A stretch of 64,000 nucleotides of DNA, taken from positions 124,001-188,000 of the forward strand of contig NZ_LAHP01000003.1 in the NCBI RefSeq assembly GCF_000987765.1, in the 5' to 3' direction. The notes beneath the pieces are model-generated. The model was not told the origin of the DNA, did not search any database, and worked only from the letters and a program-made list of their open reading frames with translations. The position numbers and the translations under genes are program-made. The stretch is from Arsukibacterium sp. MJ3. Its GTDB lineage: Bacteria; Pseudomonadota; Gammaproteobacteria; Enterobacterales; Alteromonadaceae. This document shows, piece after piece, positions 16,317 to 26,000 of the stretch. Position 1 is the stretch's first letter, and every line of letters starts with the position of its first letter.

Positions 16317-18719
16317 TTAGTCGAGGGTTTTTTGCAGCGTTTGAGCTTCTGTTTTCACATGTTCCGGGGCGTCAGAATCGAGAATGTCAGCAATAATGTG
16401 TTCAGCACTATCCTTATCATCAATTTCAATATAAGCACGTACTAAGTCCAGTTTAGCGGCAAAACCATTATCTTCTGCATCAACATCTTGTGGGTTATCA
16501 TTGCTTATTACATCAGCAAATTCATCCAGGCCAACATCAACATTTAGTTGTTCAAACCGGCCATCGTCTTCCTGCAGCTGCTCGCTATTGGCCAGCAAAT
16601 TGTCAATTTCAACAAAATCATCATCCGACAATGTCGCTATTTCAGTGTCGACTAAGGCCGGGGTAAATACTGAATCAACATCTAGGCTTAATGCTTCACT
16701 GTCACTGGCGGTGGTCTGTGCCATCGCTTCTAATTCAGTCAGTAAACTGTCAAACTGGCTATCTTCTAACGTGGCTAAATTCTGGTCTTCGTCATTAATA
16801 TTATCGTCATTCAGTTCCAGCTCTGGATAGCTTTCCAGCATCTTACTGGGGTTTTCTACCGAAAGTGCGGCTTCTGACGGTTTTGTCACTGAGTCATCTT
16901 CACTGCTTTGTAAGTCTGGTCCATCACTATTAGCGACATCACCAGAATCATCGACAATTTCATCATCGACATCCCCATTATCAACCGTCTCGTTATCCAC
17001 TTGTTGTAATAATTCATCCAGCTCAGCGGTCAGTAATTCTGAGGCCAGCTCGTCAGTGTCGGTTTCAGAGTCAACAGATTTAAGCGCCGTATTTTGCTCA
17101 CCATTTTCCAGCGCCAATGCTTCGGCAAAAGCATCAAGTTCAGTTCGATCAAAACTTTCATCGTCAACCAGGCCGGATATCTGACTGTCAGTTAACGTCT
17201 CACTAACCACATCATTGCTCAGAATGTCACTATCGTCTGCCGTTTCTACCAGGAAATGCTCATCTTCACTAATGTCATGGGCAGTAGCTTGCTCTGTTGC
17301 CACTACCGTACCGTTATCACTCAGCTCATCCGGAATGTCTAACTCAATTTCTTCTAAAAGTTCATCAGATCCATCGTCCAAATCAACGGTGAAAGCTTCC
17401 TCAACTACGGTGTCTTCGTCTGCTTGATCTTCACCAAACTCAATAATGGTGTCATCATCGTCTTCCGCTGCCAGCAACGCATTTAAATCACTATCAGATA
17501 AAATATTGTTGGCATCAAACTCAGCCTGGCCGGCATTATCGGACAAGTCAGGTACATCAAGGGCGTCGGCCAGTAAATCGTCTTCTAAACTTGTTGCGGC
17601 AGCATTCTTCGCCAGCAGGCTATCATCATCCAGCAAAATATCGTCTGCTAACAAATCGTCATCGCCAAAGTCTGACAAACTATCATCCAGCATATTGTTG
17701 CTGGCAAAGTCGCCATTGTCAGAAAAAGCATCGTCCAATAAGCTCTCATCAATATCAAACAAGCCGCTATCATCTAAATCGTTGCTCTCATCAAGTGGCG
17801 GTAGCGGTGATGTATAATTCGCCGGCGGCACAGCATCACTATTGGCCGCCAAAACCGCAGCTTCAGTTTGCTGACCACGGCGTTTCAGCCACAATACTAA
17901 TCCAAACAGAATTAATAAAGCCGGTATTGATGCGGCTAATATCCAGGTGATAGGATTATTAAACATACCCGAGCCCGACTCTTGCTCAGCGGCTAATAAC
18001 GCCGCTGCCGCTGCTGCTTGTTGTTCCTGAGCTTGCTGAGCGGCCAAAATATCAGCTTGCTGCTGCAACAACGTAGTCAACTGTTGTTGTAAAATGCTGT
18101 CTTCGCCTAATTGCTGTTGCAGCGCCAGCAAGTCTGTTTGTACCTGAGACAAGGTAGCTTTTAACGCATTATTTTCTCTGGCAATGGCTTCAATCATCAG
18201 TAACGAATTACCGAATTGATCTTTAAGTTCGGTCAACTGTTGTAATTGCGCTGGCGTTACCGGCGCCACCTTTGGCGCCGTTTTAGTATTGCCGGACTCT
18301 GCACTGGCGCTGCTAGCAGGTTTAGTGCGGGCAGCCCATGCCCGATCGTCAGAATCAGACTTAGCACGAGCGACATTAATATCGATGCCGCGAATTTCGC
18401 GCAAGTCAGGCAGCAACAACGTTGCTCCGGGACGCAGATGATTAAGATTATTGTCAATAAAAGCAGTAGGGTTTTTTAAATAAATAGCATACATAACCTG
18501 ATAGGTACTGACCGTGGCACCCTCAGGTTTTACTTGTTCAGCAATTCGCCATAAGGTATCCGTGGAACTTAATGGTCCAAGCTGGCGTTGCATTAGCGAG
18601 GTATCAGAACTTTTCGGGCCGCGAAGCTGAGTAGACGAGGGTTCAGCCGCCAGCGCAACACCCGCCAGTAGCGTCGAAAAATTGACAATCAATAAAAATG
18701 ACAAAAGACGCAGCGACAT
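16317..18719 (-). CDS. fimV: FimV-like polar hub / peptidoglycan-binding protein
   Basis: FimV/HubP proteins organise the cell pole (type IV pili, chemotaxis arrays, flagella). The 800-residue protein has a signal peptide (cleavage near ALAAEP, residue 25) and a LysM-like periplasmic segment (STDTLWRIAEQVKPEG to LRPGATLLLPDL, residues 52-107). A Q-rich coiled coil (about 160-245) precedes one membrane helix (ITWILAASIPALLILFGLVLW, about 259-279). A very long cytosolic tail, almost entirely Asp/Glu/Ser (residues 310-750), ends in a C-terminal FimV helical motif (FAAKLDLVRAYIEIDDKDSAE). Family members are often larger. The acidic low-complexity tail makes several long antisense reading frames that I regard as spurious. 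Confidence 0.93.
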   Translation of the reverse strand: MSLRLLSFLLIVNFSTLLAGVALAAEPSSTQLRGPKSSDTSLMQRQLGPLSSTDTLWRIAEQVKPEGATVSTYQVMYAIYLKNPTAFIDNNLNHLRPGATLLLPDLREIRGIDINVARAKSDSDDRAWAARTKPASSASAESGNTKTAPKVAPVTPAQLQQLTELKDQFGNSLLMIEAIARENNALKATLSQVQTDLLALQQQLGEDSILQQQLTTLLQQQADILAAQQAQEQQAAAAAALLAAEQESGSGMFNNPITWILAASIPALLILFGLVLWLKRRGQQTEAAVLAANSDAVPPANYTSPLPPLDESNDLDDSGLFDIDESLLDDAFSDNGDFASNNMLDDSLSDFGDDDLLADDILLDDDSLLAKNAAATSLEDDLLADALDVPDLSDNAGQAEFDANNILSDSDLNALLAAEDDDDTIIEFGEDQADEDTVVEEAFTVDLDDGSDELLEEIELDIPDELSDNGTVVATEQATAHDISEDEHFLVETADDSDILSNDVVSETLTDSQISGLVDDESFDRTELDAFAEALALENGEQNTALKSVDSETDTDELASELLTAELDELLQQVDNETVDNGDVDDEIVDDSGDVANSDGPDLQSSEDDSVTKPSEAALSVENPSKMLESYPELELNDDNINDEDQNLATLEDSQFDSLLTELEAMAQTTASDSEALSLDVDSVFTPALVDTEIATLSDDDFVEIDNLLANSEQLQEDDGRFEQLNVDVGLDEFADVISNDNPQDVDAEDNGFAAKLDLVRAYIEIDDKDSAEHIIADILDSDAPEHVKTEAQTLQKTLD

Positions 18720-18871
18720 TAACTATCCTTACCCAGGCAACTTAAGCTTATTACGCTTTTCAAATATTAAAAACCAATGCAAGCATTGTTCCACAATTAT
18801 TGTGAGAATAACGACTAATTGCAGAATATAAAACAGTTACTACCTTGTTACCAGCATAAACCCTAAGGAGT

Positions 18872-18898
18872 AAAAAGGCTCCATCAGGAGCCTTTTAT
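18872..18898 (-). terminator. Terminator after asd
   Basis: On the minus strand AAAAGGCTCC-TGAT-GGAGCCTTTTTA forms a strong hairpin with a U tail, 15 bp after the asd stop. It separates the pdxB-asd unit from fimV, which therefore should have its own promoter in the remaining 150 bp. Confidence 0.92.
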
Positions 18899-18912
18899 TA
18901 TTAGTCGAGGTG

Positions 18913-19932
18913 TTACAAGTAGTCGCGAATAAGGTGTTCAGCAATTTGAATGCTGTTGGTCGCAGCGCCTTTACGAATATTATCGGCCACCACCCATAAG
19001 TTTAGGCCATTTTCATGTGAAATATCCTGCCGCACCCGGCCAACAAATACCTCATCTTTACCTGCAGCACTGCATACCTGAGTGGGAAAATCCTCATTGT
19101 CTTCCAACAACACCACACCGGGTGCTACTGCTAACAAGGCTTTTGCTTCTTCAACACTTATCGGCATCCGGGTTTCAATATGCACTGCTTCAGCATGCCC
19201 ATAAAATACCGGTACCCGCACCGCAGTAGCATTAACTGAAATGTTGCTATCGGCGAAGATTTTCTGGGTTTCCCAGTGCATTTTCATTTCTTCTTTGGTG
19301 TAACCGTTGTCCATAAAAACATCAATTTGCGGGATCACATTAAAGGCAATTTGCCGGGCAAACTGCCCTTCACCTTCTAACGGCCGGCCATTCATCAGCT
19401 GCACAGTTTCCTGCGCTAACGCATCGACTGCTGACTGGCCGGCACCACTGACAGACTGATAAGTAGCAACATTAATCCGACTGATACCTACCGCGTCATA
19501 AATGGGCTTTAACGCCACCAGCATCTGAATGGTTGAGCAATTGGGGTTAGCAATAATATTGCGATTACGAAAATCTGCTATAGCCGCCGCATTAACCTCG
19601 GGTACTACTAGCGGAATGTCAGCCTCGTAACGATAGTGCGAGGTATTATCAATCACCACGCAACCTGCATCGGCTGCTTTAGGTGCATAAATTGCCGACA
19701 CACTGCCGCCCGCTGAAAAAAAACCAATCTGAGCCTGGCTCCAGTCAAAGGTATCCGCATCAAGTACGGTAATTTTCTTACCTTTAAAGGTCACCGTACC
19801 ACCAGCAGAACGGCTGCTAGCCAGCGGAAACAATTGCGCTACCGGGAAATCACGTTGCTCCAGGATATCGATTAAATGTTGCCCCACTAATCCGGTCGCG
19901 CCTAAAATCGCGACATTGTATTGCGCTGTCAT
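18913..19932 (-). CDS. asd: Aspartate-semialdehyde dehydrogenase
   Basis: Reduces aspartyl phosphate to aspartate semialdehyde, the branch point to lysine, diaminopimelate, threonine and methionine. The 339-residue protein has the NADP fold (VAILGATGLVGQHLIDIL) and the catalytic cysteine in IIANPNCSTIQMLVAL (about residue 131). The substrate-binding HVRVPV-like segment appears as ATAVRVPVFYGHAEAVHIE. This is the shorter Asd type found beside fimV in Pseudomonas and Shewanella; in E. coli the homologue beside truA/pdxB (Usg) is not the active enzyme. The catalytic cysteine is retained here, so I call it active. It is 12 bp after pdxB. Confidence 0.93.
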   Translation of the reverse strand: MTAQYNVAILGATGLVGQHLIDILEQRDFPVAQLFPLASSRSAGGTVTFKGKKITVLDADTFDWSQAQIGFFSAGGSVSAIYAPKAADAGCVVIDNTSHYRYEADIPLVVPEVNAAAIADFRNRNIIANPNCSTIQMLVALKPIYDAVGISRINVATYQSVSGAGQSAVDALAQETVQLMNGRPLEGEGQFARQIAFNVIPQIDVFMDNGYTKEEMKMHWETQKIFADSNISVNATAVRVPVFYGHAEAVHIETRMPISVEEAKALLAVAPGVVLLEDNEDFPTQVCSAAGKDEVFVGRVRQDISHENGLNLWVVADNIRKGAATNSIQIAEHLIRDYL

Positions 19933-19944
19933 ACCTAAACCCCT

Positions 19945-21063
19945 TTATTCCTGACTCGTAAAGCCTAACTGCGCCATCCATGCTGGCAGCTTAGCGCCAG
20001 CAAGTTGCAACGAACTAAATTCCCGCCGTGGCGGATATGACTTTCGTAACCAGTCAAACCCTTCACCCTGGATATGATAACGAAACAAGGCATCATCACG
20101 GCGCACATCATATAACAATCGCGCCAAATTTTGGACATCTGGAAGCCCAAAATCTGCAGATAATTGCACTTTAGTTACTGCAGACACGGGCAGTAATGCT
20201 GCTAAGTGTTGCTCCGGTGTCACCGCAAGCAACTGGCAAAGTCGCTGATATAGCATAGCGGTGCCCCGCGCCTTCCCCTCAATGCTGTGGCCAGCAATGT
20301 GCGCAGTAGCAATATCCAGATAAGGTAATAATGCCTGCAGTATATCGGGTTCTTGCTCCCAGACATCTAATACCACAGGCCGCGGTTGAAACTGCAGAGC
20401 ATGTAACAATGCCTGATTATCAATAACAGCACCACGCGAAGCATTAACAAGCGCACAGTCTGCTTTAAGCAGGCTGAGGGTATCCTTGTTAAGTAAGTGC
20501 CAGCTGGCCATGGGCCCGGTTTTTGTCATTGGGGTATGAAAGCTAATAATATCGGCTTGACGGCAAAGCTGGTTAAACGGCGTATGCTTAAAATTGCGCT
20601 CAGTCTCTGCCCGCAGCGGATCGCATAATAATACGTTGATATTAAGTGCTGCTGCGGCCTCGGCTAGTCGTTGACCAATATTGCCTACGCCAACAATCCC
20701 CAATATTTTGTTACTAAGCTGCCACTGATATTTTTCAGCCAGATACCACAGCACGCTCAATACGTATTCAACAACCGACTGGGCATTGCAACCCGTGGCC
20801 GAGCTGAAGCTAATATTGCGGCTGGCTAAATAGCCCTGATCAATATGCTCCATGCCAATGGTCGCGGTGCCGATAAATTTTAATACCTTGTTTGGCTTTA
20901 GCAGCGCTGCATTAACCGGCGTAACCGAGCGCACCAACAATACTTCGGCATCAGCTACTTGCTCTGGACTGACCGTACGGCCATTAAACAAGGTTACTTC
21001 GCCAAGGTGAGCAAAAAACTCAGCCACCAAAGGCATATTTTCATCAGCGTATATTTTCATCAT
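19945..21063 (-). CDS. pdxB: Erythronate-4-phosphate dehydrogenase
   Basis: Oxidises 4-phosphoerythronate in the DXP-dependent pyridoxal-phosphate pathway. It is a 372-residue D-isomer 2-hydroxyacid dehydrogenase: N-terminal catalytic part (MKIYADENMPLVAEFF), NAD-binding motif GIVGVGNIGQRLAE (about 121-134), active-site arginine in VNASRGAVID, glutamate in DVWEQEPD and histidine in TAHIAGHSIEGKARG. The PdxB-specific C-terminal dimerisation domain (about 280-372) separates it from SerA. It begins with two Met codons; the second (MKIYADEN) matches the family. It forms an operon with asd. Confidence 0.96.
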   Translation of the reverse strand: MMKIYADENMPLVAEFFAHLGEVTLFNGRTVSPEQVADAEVLLVRSVTPVNAALLKPNKVLKFIGTATIGMEHIDQGYLASRNISFSSATGCNAQSVVEYVLSVLWYLAEKYQWQLSNKILGIVGVGNIGQRLAEAAAALNINVLLCDPLRAETERNFKHTPFNQLCRQADIISFHTPMTKTGPMASWHLLNKDTLSLLKADCALVNASRGAVIDNQALLHALQFQPRPVVLDVWEQEPDILQALLPYLDIATAHIAGHSIEGKARGTAMLYQRLCQLLAVTPEQHLAALLPVSAVTKVQLSADFGLPDVQNLARLLYDVRRDDALFRYHIQGEGFDWLRKSYPPRREFSSLQLAGAKLPAWMAQLGFTSQE

Positions 21064-21109
21064 CGGGTTTAAATCGCGTTAAGCTGCTCTAATACAGCGG
21101 CAGTCTAGC

Positions 21110-21148
21110 AAAAAAACAAAAGGCCAGGCGAATTATCGCATGGCCTTT
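21110..21148 (-). terminator. Terminator after fabB
   Basis: Minus-strand arms AAAGGCCA (21141-21148) and TGGCCTTT (21118-21125), followed by TTGTTTTTTT. It ends the fabB transcript before the pdxB promoter region. Confidence 0.85.
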
Positions 21149-21169
21149 ATTTAGTATAACCGCTATGGC

Positions 21170-22384
21170 TTATGGCTTAAAACGCTGCATCACCAGGGTA
21201 GCATTAGTGCCACCAAAACCAAAACTGTTAGACATAATCGTGTTTAGGGTCGCTGGCTGCGCCTGGCGCACAATATTTAAACCTGCTGCCGCGTCATCCA
21301 GTTCGCTGATATTAATAGAAGGGGCAATAAAATTATGCTTCATCATTAATAACGAATAAATTGCCTCGTGCACACCCGCAGCACCTAGGGCATGACCAGT
21401 CATCGCTTTGGTGGCACTTATCGCCGGTGATTTACCGGCAAACACCTGTTGAATAGCGGCTAACTCTTTAACGTCACCCACCGGAGTACTAGTGCCATGG
21501 GTATTAACGTAGTCAACCGGCGCGTCAACACCTTGCATGGCCATTTCCATACAACGTACGGCACCTTCACCACTTGGCGCGACCATATCGTAACCATCTG
21601 ACGTAGCGCCATAACCGACTATTTCAGCATAAATAGTCGCGCCACGCGCCAGCGCGTGTTCTAACTCTTCAACTACCAGTATGCCGCCACCGCCGCTAAT
21701 AACAAAACCATCGCGCTGGGCATCATAAGTACGTGATGCCTGCTCAGGTGTGTCGTTGTAACGGCTGGACAATGCGCCCATGGCATCAAACTCCATTGCC
21801 AGGGTCCAATGTACTTCTTCACCACCACCGGCAAACACAATGTCTTGTTTACCCAGCTGAATAAGCTCTACCGCATGACCAATACAATGAGCGCTAGTGG
21901 CACAAGCAGAACTGATTGAATAATTAACCCCTTTAATTTTAAAAGGAGTGGCCAGACAAGCAGAACAGGTGCTGGACATGGTTTTTGGCACCGCGTAAGG
22001 GCCAACGCGTTTTACACCTTTTTCCCGTAAAGTATCGGCGGCTTCAATCTGGGTTTTCGACGATGCACCACCGGAACCAACCACTAACCCAATACGTGGA
22101 TCAGAAATCTGTTCAACCGTTAAACCTGCATCTGCTATCGCTTCTTGCATCGCAATATAAGCGTAAGCCGCCGCGTCGCCCATAAAGCGCAATGCTTTAC
22201 GATCAATATGCTCAGCCGGGTTTAATTTGATATTGCCCCACACTTGTGAGCGCAAGCCATATTCGACAAACTCAGCTGAAGCAGTAATACCTGAACGACC
22301 TGCTTTTAATGACTCCAGTACTTCAGCTTGATTATTGCCAATACTAGACACGATACCCATACCGGTAATAACGGCTCTTTTCAT
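21170..22384 (-). CDS. fabB: 3-oxoacyl-ACP synthase I
   Basis: Condenses malonyl-ACP with acyl-ACP; FabB is the enzyme needed to elongate the cis-unsaturated intermediate in unsaturated fatty-acid synthesis. The 404-residue thiolase-fold protein has the catalytic cysteine in [14 protein letters not shown] (about residue 163) and both active-site histidines in [11 protein letters not shown] and [19 protein letters not shown] precedes the ATG. A fabA partner is not in the window. It is divergent from mnmC, with 166 bp between them. Confidence 0.97.
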   Translation of the reverse strand: MKRAVITGMGIVSSIGNNQAEVLESLKAGRSGITASAEFVEYGLRSQVWGNIKLNPAEHIDRKALRFMGDAAAYAYIAMQEAIADAGLTVEQISDPRIGLVVGSGGASSKTQIEAADTLREKGVKRVGPYAVPKTMSSTCSACLATPFKIKGVNYSISSACATSAHCIGHAVELIQLGKQDIVFAGGGEEVHWTLAMEFDAMGALSSRYNDTPEQASRTYDAQRDGFVISGGGGILVVEELEHALARGATIYAEIVGYGATSDGYDMVAPSGEGAVRCMEMAMQGVDAPVDYVNTHGTSTPVGDVKELAAIQQVFAGKSPAISATKAMTGHALGAAGVHEAIYSLLMMKHNFIAPSINISELDDAAAGLNIVRQAQPATLNTIMSNSFGFGGTNATLVMQRFKP

Positions 22385-22550
22385 GCTTTCTCCCTTTTCT
22401 GCTTACTGGCAGAAGATAATATTCAAATTGCTGGCTATTGTACGGACTTTGCCGTTAAAACTGGTCAGCTTTCAGCGCACAGCTGTACTTTTTTTAATTT
22501 TGCGTCAGCTTAGGGTAAACTACAAGCCGATTTTCCTGCCGGATAACACC

Positions 22551-24443
22551 ATGCAACCGCTTAGTAATGCCAATATGCACTTTAACCAACAAGGCACCCC
22601 TTTTGCCACTGATTTTAATGACATCTATTTTTCAAATGACGGTGGCCTGGCCGAAACCGATTACGTATTTTTGCAGCAAAACGATTTACCACAACGTTGG
22701 CACAACCATCCACTGCCGCATTTTCACATTATAGAAACAGGTTTTGGTACTGGTAGCAATTTTTTATTAACCTGGCACCGTTTCCGTCAGTTTTGTCAGC
22801 AACAGCCTGGCGCAACGTGCCGAAAATTATACTTTTCCAGCGTTGAAAAATTCCCACTTAGCCGGGCCGATTTAAGCAAGGCGTTGCACGCACACCCAGA
22901 ACTTAAAGAGTTAGGCCTGCTATTACTGGCACAGTACCCACCGGCTATTGCCGGCTGCCACCGTTTACCGTTTGACAATGGCCAGGTGATATTAGATTTA
23001 TGGTTAGGTGATGCCAATGCGCTATTGCCACAAATACCAGATAATAATCAAGCAGATGCGTTTTTTCTTGATGGCTTTGCACCTGACAAAAACCCGGATA
23101 TGTGGCAACCTTCTTTATTTGAGCAGATGGCCCGTCTTAGCCATCCGCACACCACAGCGGCTACGTTTACCTGCGCCGGCTTGGTTAAGCGAGGCCTGAA
23201 GGATAGTGGCTTCAGTATTAAAAAAGTAAAAGGCTTTGGTCCTAAGCGGGAAATGCTAACAGCCAGATTTACTGCGCCAATAACCAGTAGTGCGGCGCAC
23301 AAACTGCCCGAGAAAGTCTGCATTGTAGGGGGTGGCATTGCCTCGCTTTGTCTGGCATTGCAATTAGTTGATAAAGGCATCCCCACCCAATTACTCTGCG
23401 CTGATGCTCAGGTAGCGCAAGGCGCCTCGCATAATTTGCAAGGCGCCGTATATCCAAACTTACACCCGACCATTACCCTGGCCAGCCTGCTGCATTGTCA
23501 GGCCTTTTATTTTGCCCGACACTTCTATCAGCAACTGGCTTCGCGCGGTTGCAACTTCGCTATGCAGTGGTGTGGGGTGCTGCATCTGGCCAGTAACCCG
23601 GCACTGGTGAGCCGTCAGCAAAAAATTATCGAACAGGCAAACTGGCCAGTAGAATTAGTGCAGCCGCTAACGGCTGATGAGGCCAGTAAAGTGGCTGGTG
23701 TAACACTAAGCCAAAGCGGCATTTTTTTGCCGCAGGCTGGCTGGCTCAGTCCACAGCAATTTTGTCAGGCGGCATTGGCGTTACTGCAACAATCAGAGTT
23801 GTTCAGTGCACATTTTAATTATCCGGTAAGCAGCTTCAATTACCAGCAACAGCAGTGGCACATTAACAGCACAACGTCTGAACATACTCAGCCACTAACC
23901 AGCCCTTGTTTGGTGTTGGCAAACGGTGCTGATCTTACCCGCTTTACGGTCACTGCCAGCATACCGGTAAACCGGGTACGTGGTCAGGTAAGTCATGTTC
24001 GCAGCAACACTATGGCATCGCTTAATACAGTATTGTGTCATAAAGGCTACATTACGCCTCAACTACAGGGCTGCCACGCTGTTGGTGCTACCTTTGACCG
24101 CGACGCTGACAGTGCCTTTATCAGTGGCGTTGACGACGAGGAGAATCTGGCGTTAGTAAACAGCCAATTACAACAACCTGACTGGTTTGCCGATGCCGAG
24201 GTTATTGACGCCCGGGCAGCCTTTCGCGCAACGGTACCAGATCGTCTGCCTTTAATGGGCGCACCAGAAAATAGCCAGGGGCTTTATGTACTAGGCGGCT
24301 TTGGTGCCAGAGGTGTGCTGCTGGCACCGTTACTGGCAGAAACATTAGCTTGCCATATTAGCGGCCAGCCACTGCCCATGACCAGCAGCAACCTGCAGGC
24401 TATTGCAGCCCACCGTTTTAGCAAAAGCGCCACCACAACGTGA
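22551..24443 (+). CDS. mnmC: Bifunctional tRNA 5-methylaminomethyl-2-thiouridine synthesis protein
   Basis: MnmC finishes the mnm5s2U34 modification. The C-terminal FAD oxidase removes carboxymethyl from cmnm5(s2)U and the N-terminal SAM methyltransferase methylates the resulting nm5 group. The 631-residue protein shows the methyltransferase half (DFNDIYFSNDGGLAET, ETGFGTGSNFLLTW, FLDGFAPDKNPDMW; residues 1-240) and a GGGIAS dinucleotide motif opening the oxidase half at about residue 263. I start at 22551, which matches the E. coli N-terminus; the open frame runs about 70 codons further upstream over the fabB promoter without family similarity. Confidence 0.95.
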   Translation: MQPLSNANMHFNQQGTPFATDFNDIYFSNDGGLAETDYVFLQQNDLPQRWHNHPLPHFHIIETGFGTGSNFLLTWHRFRQFCQQQPGATCRKLYFSSVEKFPLSRADLSKALHAHPELKELGLLLLAQYPPAIAGCHRLPFDNGQVILDLWLGDANALLPQIPDNNQADAFFLDGFAPDKNPDMWQPSLFEQMARLSHPHTTAATFTCAGLVKRGLKDSGFSIKKVKGFGPKREMLTARFTAPITSSAAHKLPEKVCIVGGGIASLCLALQLVDKGIPTQLLCADAQVAQGASHNLQGAVYPNLHPTITLASLLHCQAFYFARHFYQQLASRGCNFAMQWCGVLHLASNPALVSRQQKIIEQANWPVELVQPLTADEASKVAGVTLSQSGIFLPQAGWLSPQQFCQAALALLQQSELFSAHFNYPVSSFNYQQQQWHINSTTSEHTQPLTSPCLVLANGADLTRFTVTASIPVNRVRGQVSHVRSNTMASLNTVLCHKGYITPQLQGCHAVGATFDRDADSAFISGVDDEENLALVNSQLQQPDWFADAEVIDARAAFRATVPDRLPLMGAPENSQGLYVLGGFGARGVLLAPLLAETLACHISGQPLPMTSSNLQAIAAHRFSKSATTT

Positions 24444-24564
24444 AAATTTGCAGGTCTTATTATTGCAGCAGGTCGTGCAACAGACTGCTGTTTCTGCTGG
24501 TCAACACCCGCTAAAATTTGCTATGGTTACAACTCATTACCGCCCTGCATAAAAGGATAATAAA

Positions 24565-24894
24565 ATGCGCTATGTAGCAATATTAGCGGCTTCGGCCTGG
24601 TTAGCTCTGGTGCCAGTAAACGCGTCAGCTGACAGTTTTTATCAAGTACCTGTTGCTGCCGATGCCCGTGAATTTGCCAGACTAGAAAACAAGCTACCGG
24701 CTGTGCTTAGCTATTTTAGCCAACAATCAATGCCAGAATTACACGCTTTTTACCGCCAACAACTGGGGGAACCGAACAGCAGTGCCGTTGTGCATGGCCG
24801 CTTAAATTTGTATTACCAGGTTAATCAGCAGCAAGTCAGAATTTTAATATCAGAGCAAAATGACTGGCGCCAAATTGATATTATGGTGCAATAA
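24565..24894 (+). CDS. Small exported protein of unknown function
   Basis: A 109-residue protein with a clear signal peptide ([24 protein letters not shown], cleavage near residue 22), so probably periplasmic. AAGGATAAT precedes the ATG. The mature part of about 87 residues has a predicted helix ([17 protein letters not shown]) and a beta-rich C-terminus ([20 protein letters not shown]). I do not recognise a named family. It lies between mnmC and the convergent motY and is probably monocistronic. Confidence 0.75.
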
Positions 24895-24947
24895 GGTTGG
24901 ACTCAGGCAGGAATTAGCCTGCCACTGCGCGTTACATAAACGCTAAT

Positions 24948-25832
24948 TTAAGGTTTGGCCATTTGTAAAACTACCCGTCGGTTTACGGCACGGCCCAGCC
25001 CGGTCTGGTTTGACGCAACATGACGGCGTTCGCCAAAGCCATCGACCTGCACCTTATCTTCGGCTACACCGGCTTGCGTTAAAAAGAGTTTAATCTTTTC
25101 TGCCCGCTTTACCGATAATTGTTCATTCATCCAGCGGCCACCATAACTGTCGGTGTAACCCTGTAGTTCTATCGCCTCAATATCAGTATCATGTTGTAAA
25201 TAACGGGCAATCTGCTCCAGACGCCGCTGTGATTCACGCGTTAACTGATCACTACCCGACTCATAGCTCAGCACAGTAAAAGCAATATCCGTAAAACTGT
25301 AGGGCAACAGCTCAGCAACACATTGGCTAAAAGCATAGTATCCTGGGGCAAACTGCACCGGATTAAGAACCGCAGCAACGTTATCGTAAGGGCTATGCCA
25401 GTCAGCATAATAAAAGGTAGGGCTAAAACCCTGCTCCAGCTCGGTTAGCAGGGTCCAGGCTGTTTTTTTAGGTAGTTCACCGTTAAATTGTTTTAATAAA
25501 GCCATGCTTGCCAGATTTTTACCCGGCTCACCAGGTCGCCAGGCCGGCGGCATAGATAATACTTCAGCCAGACTATAGACATCAGGTAGCCTTAACATTT
25601 GCAATTCAAAATTAAGATTAAGCGCTTTACCAGCACGGCTTTGAAAAACCGCATTGCCAAAATGGGGGATACTGTGTTCTAACTGACAGATTAACGGCGT
25701 TGCGGCAGTTAACTGCCATTGCGACTGTTCAATGTTGGCAGAATATTGACGCAACTGCATAGAGGCAGCGTGAGAAGCGCTTACTGTCAGCGTTATCGCT
25801 AACGCCATAATAGATAAAACATAATGAGGCAT
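24948..25832 (-). CDS. motY: Sodium-type polar flagellar T-ring protein MotY
   Basis: MotY forms the periplasmic T-ring with MotX, which recruits PomA/PomB stators to sodium-driven polar flagella. The 294-residue precursor has a signal peptide (cleavage near SHAAS, residue 23). Its MotY-specific N-terminal domain (RQYSANIEQSQWQ, CQLEHSIPHFGNAVFQSRA, SMPPAWRPGEPGKN, FAFTVL-type FTDIAFTVLSYE) closely follows Vibrio MotY. The C-terminal OmpA-like peptidoglycan-binding domain is LQGYTDSYGGRWMNEQLSVKRAE. It stands alone; stator and motX genes are not in the window. Its presence implies a Vibrio/Shewanella-type polar flagellum. Confidence 0.93.
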   Translation of the reverse strand: MPHYVLSIMALAITLTVSASHAASMQLRQYSANIEQSQWQLTAATPLICQLEHSIPHFGNAVFQSRAGKALNLNFELQMLRLPDVYSLAEVLSMPPAWRPGEPGKNLASMALLKQFNGELPKKTAWTLLTELEQGFSPTFYYADWHSPYDNVAAVLNPVQFAPGYYAFSQCVAELLPYSFTDIAFTVLSYESGSDQLTRESQRRLEQIARYLQHDTDIEAIELQGYTDSYGGRWMNEQLSVKRAEKIKLFLTQAGVAEDKVQVDGFGERRHVASNQTGLGRAVNRRVVLQMAKP

Positions 25833-26000
25833 TTACTCTCCCATATATCAAAAATACTTAAGACCATCGCCAGCAAGCCGCGTGTTGGCAGAAATAATTT
25901 AGCCAGTAACTTAAGTTTAATAAGCAAACACTGTGCCGAATGCAAGACGGTAGTCTTTTTTTTTGGCATAATGCGCCTTGAATTTTTTGATGGTTAGCTT

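Noticed and set aside
17215-17817. Serine-rich plus-strand frames opposite fimV
   Set aside because: They are antisense shadows of the Asp/Glu-rich fimV tail; composition is explained by reverse reading of GAT/GAA codons.
22335-22550. N-terminal extension of mnmC of about 70 residues
   Set aside because: It overlaps the divergent fabB start and promoter region, has no family similarity, and the ATG at 22551 matches the E. coli MnmC start.
22385-22550. FadR operator in front of fabB (TGACCAGTTTT-like half-site)
   Set aside because: Only one half-site resembles the consensus; the other half is absent.
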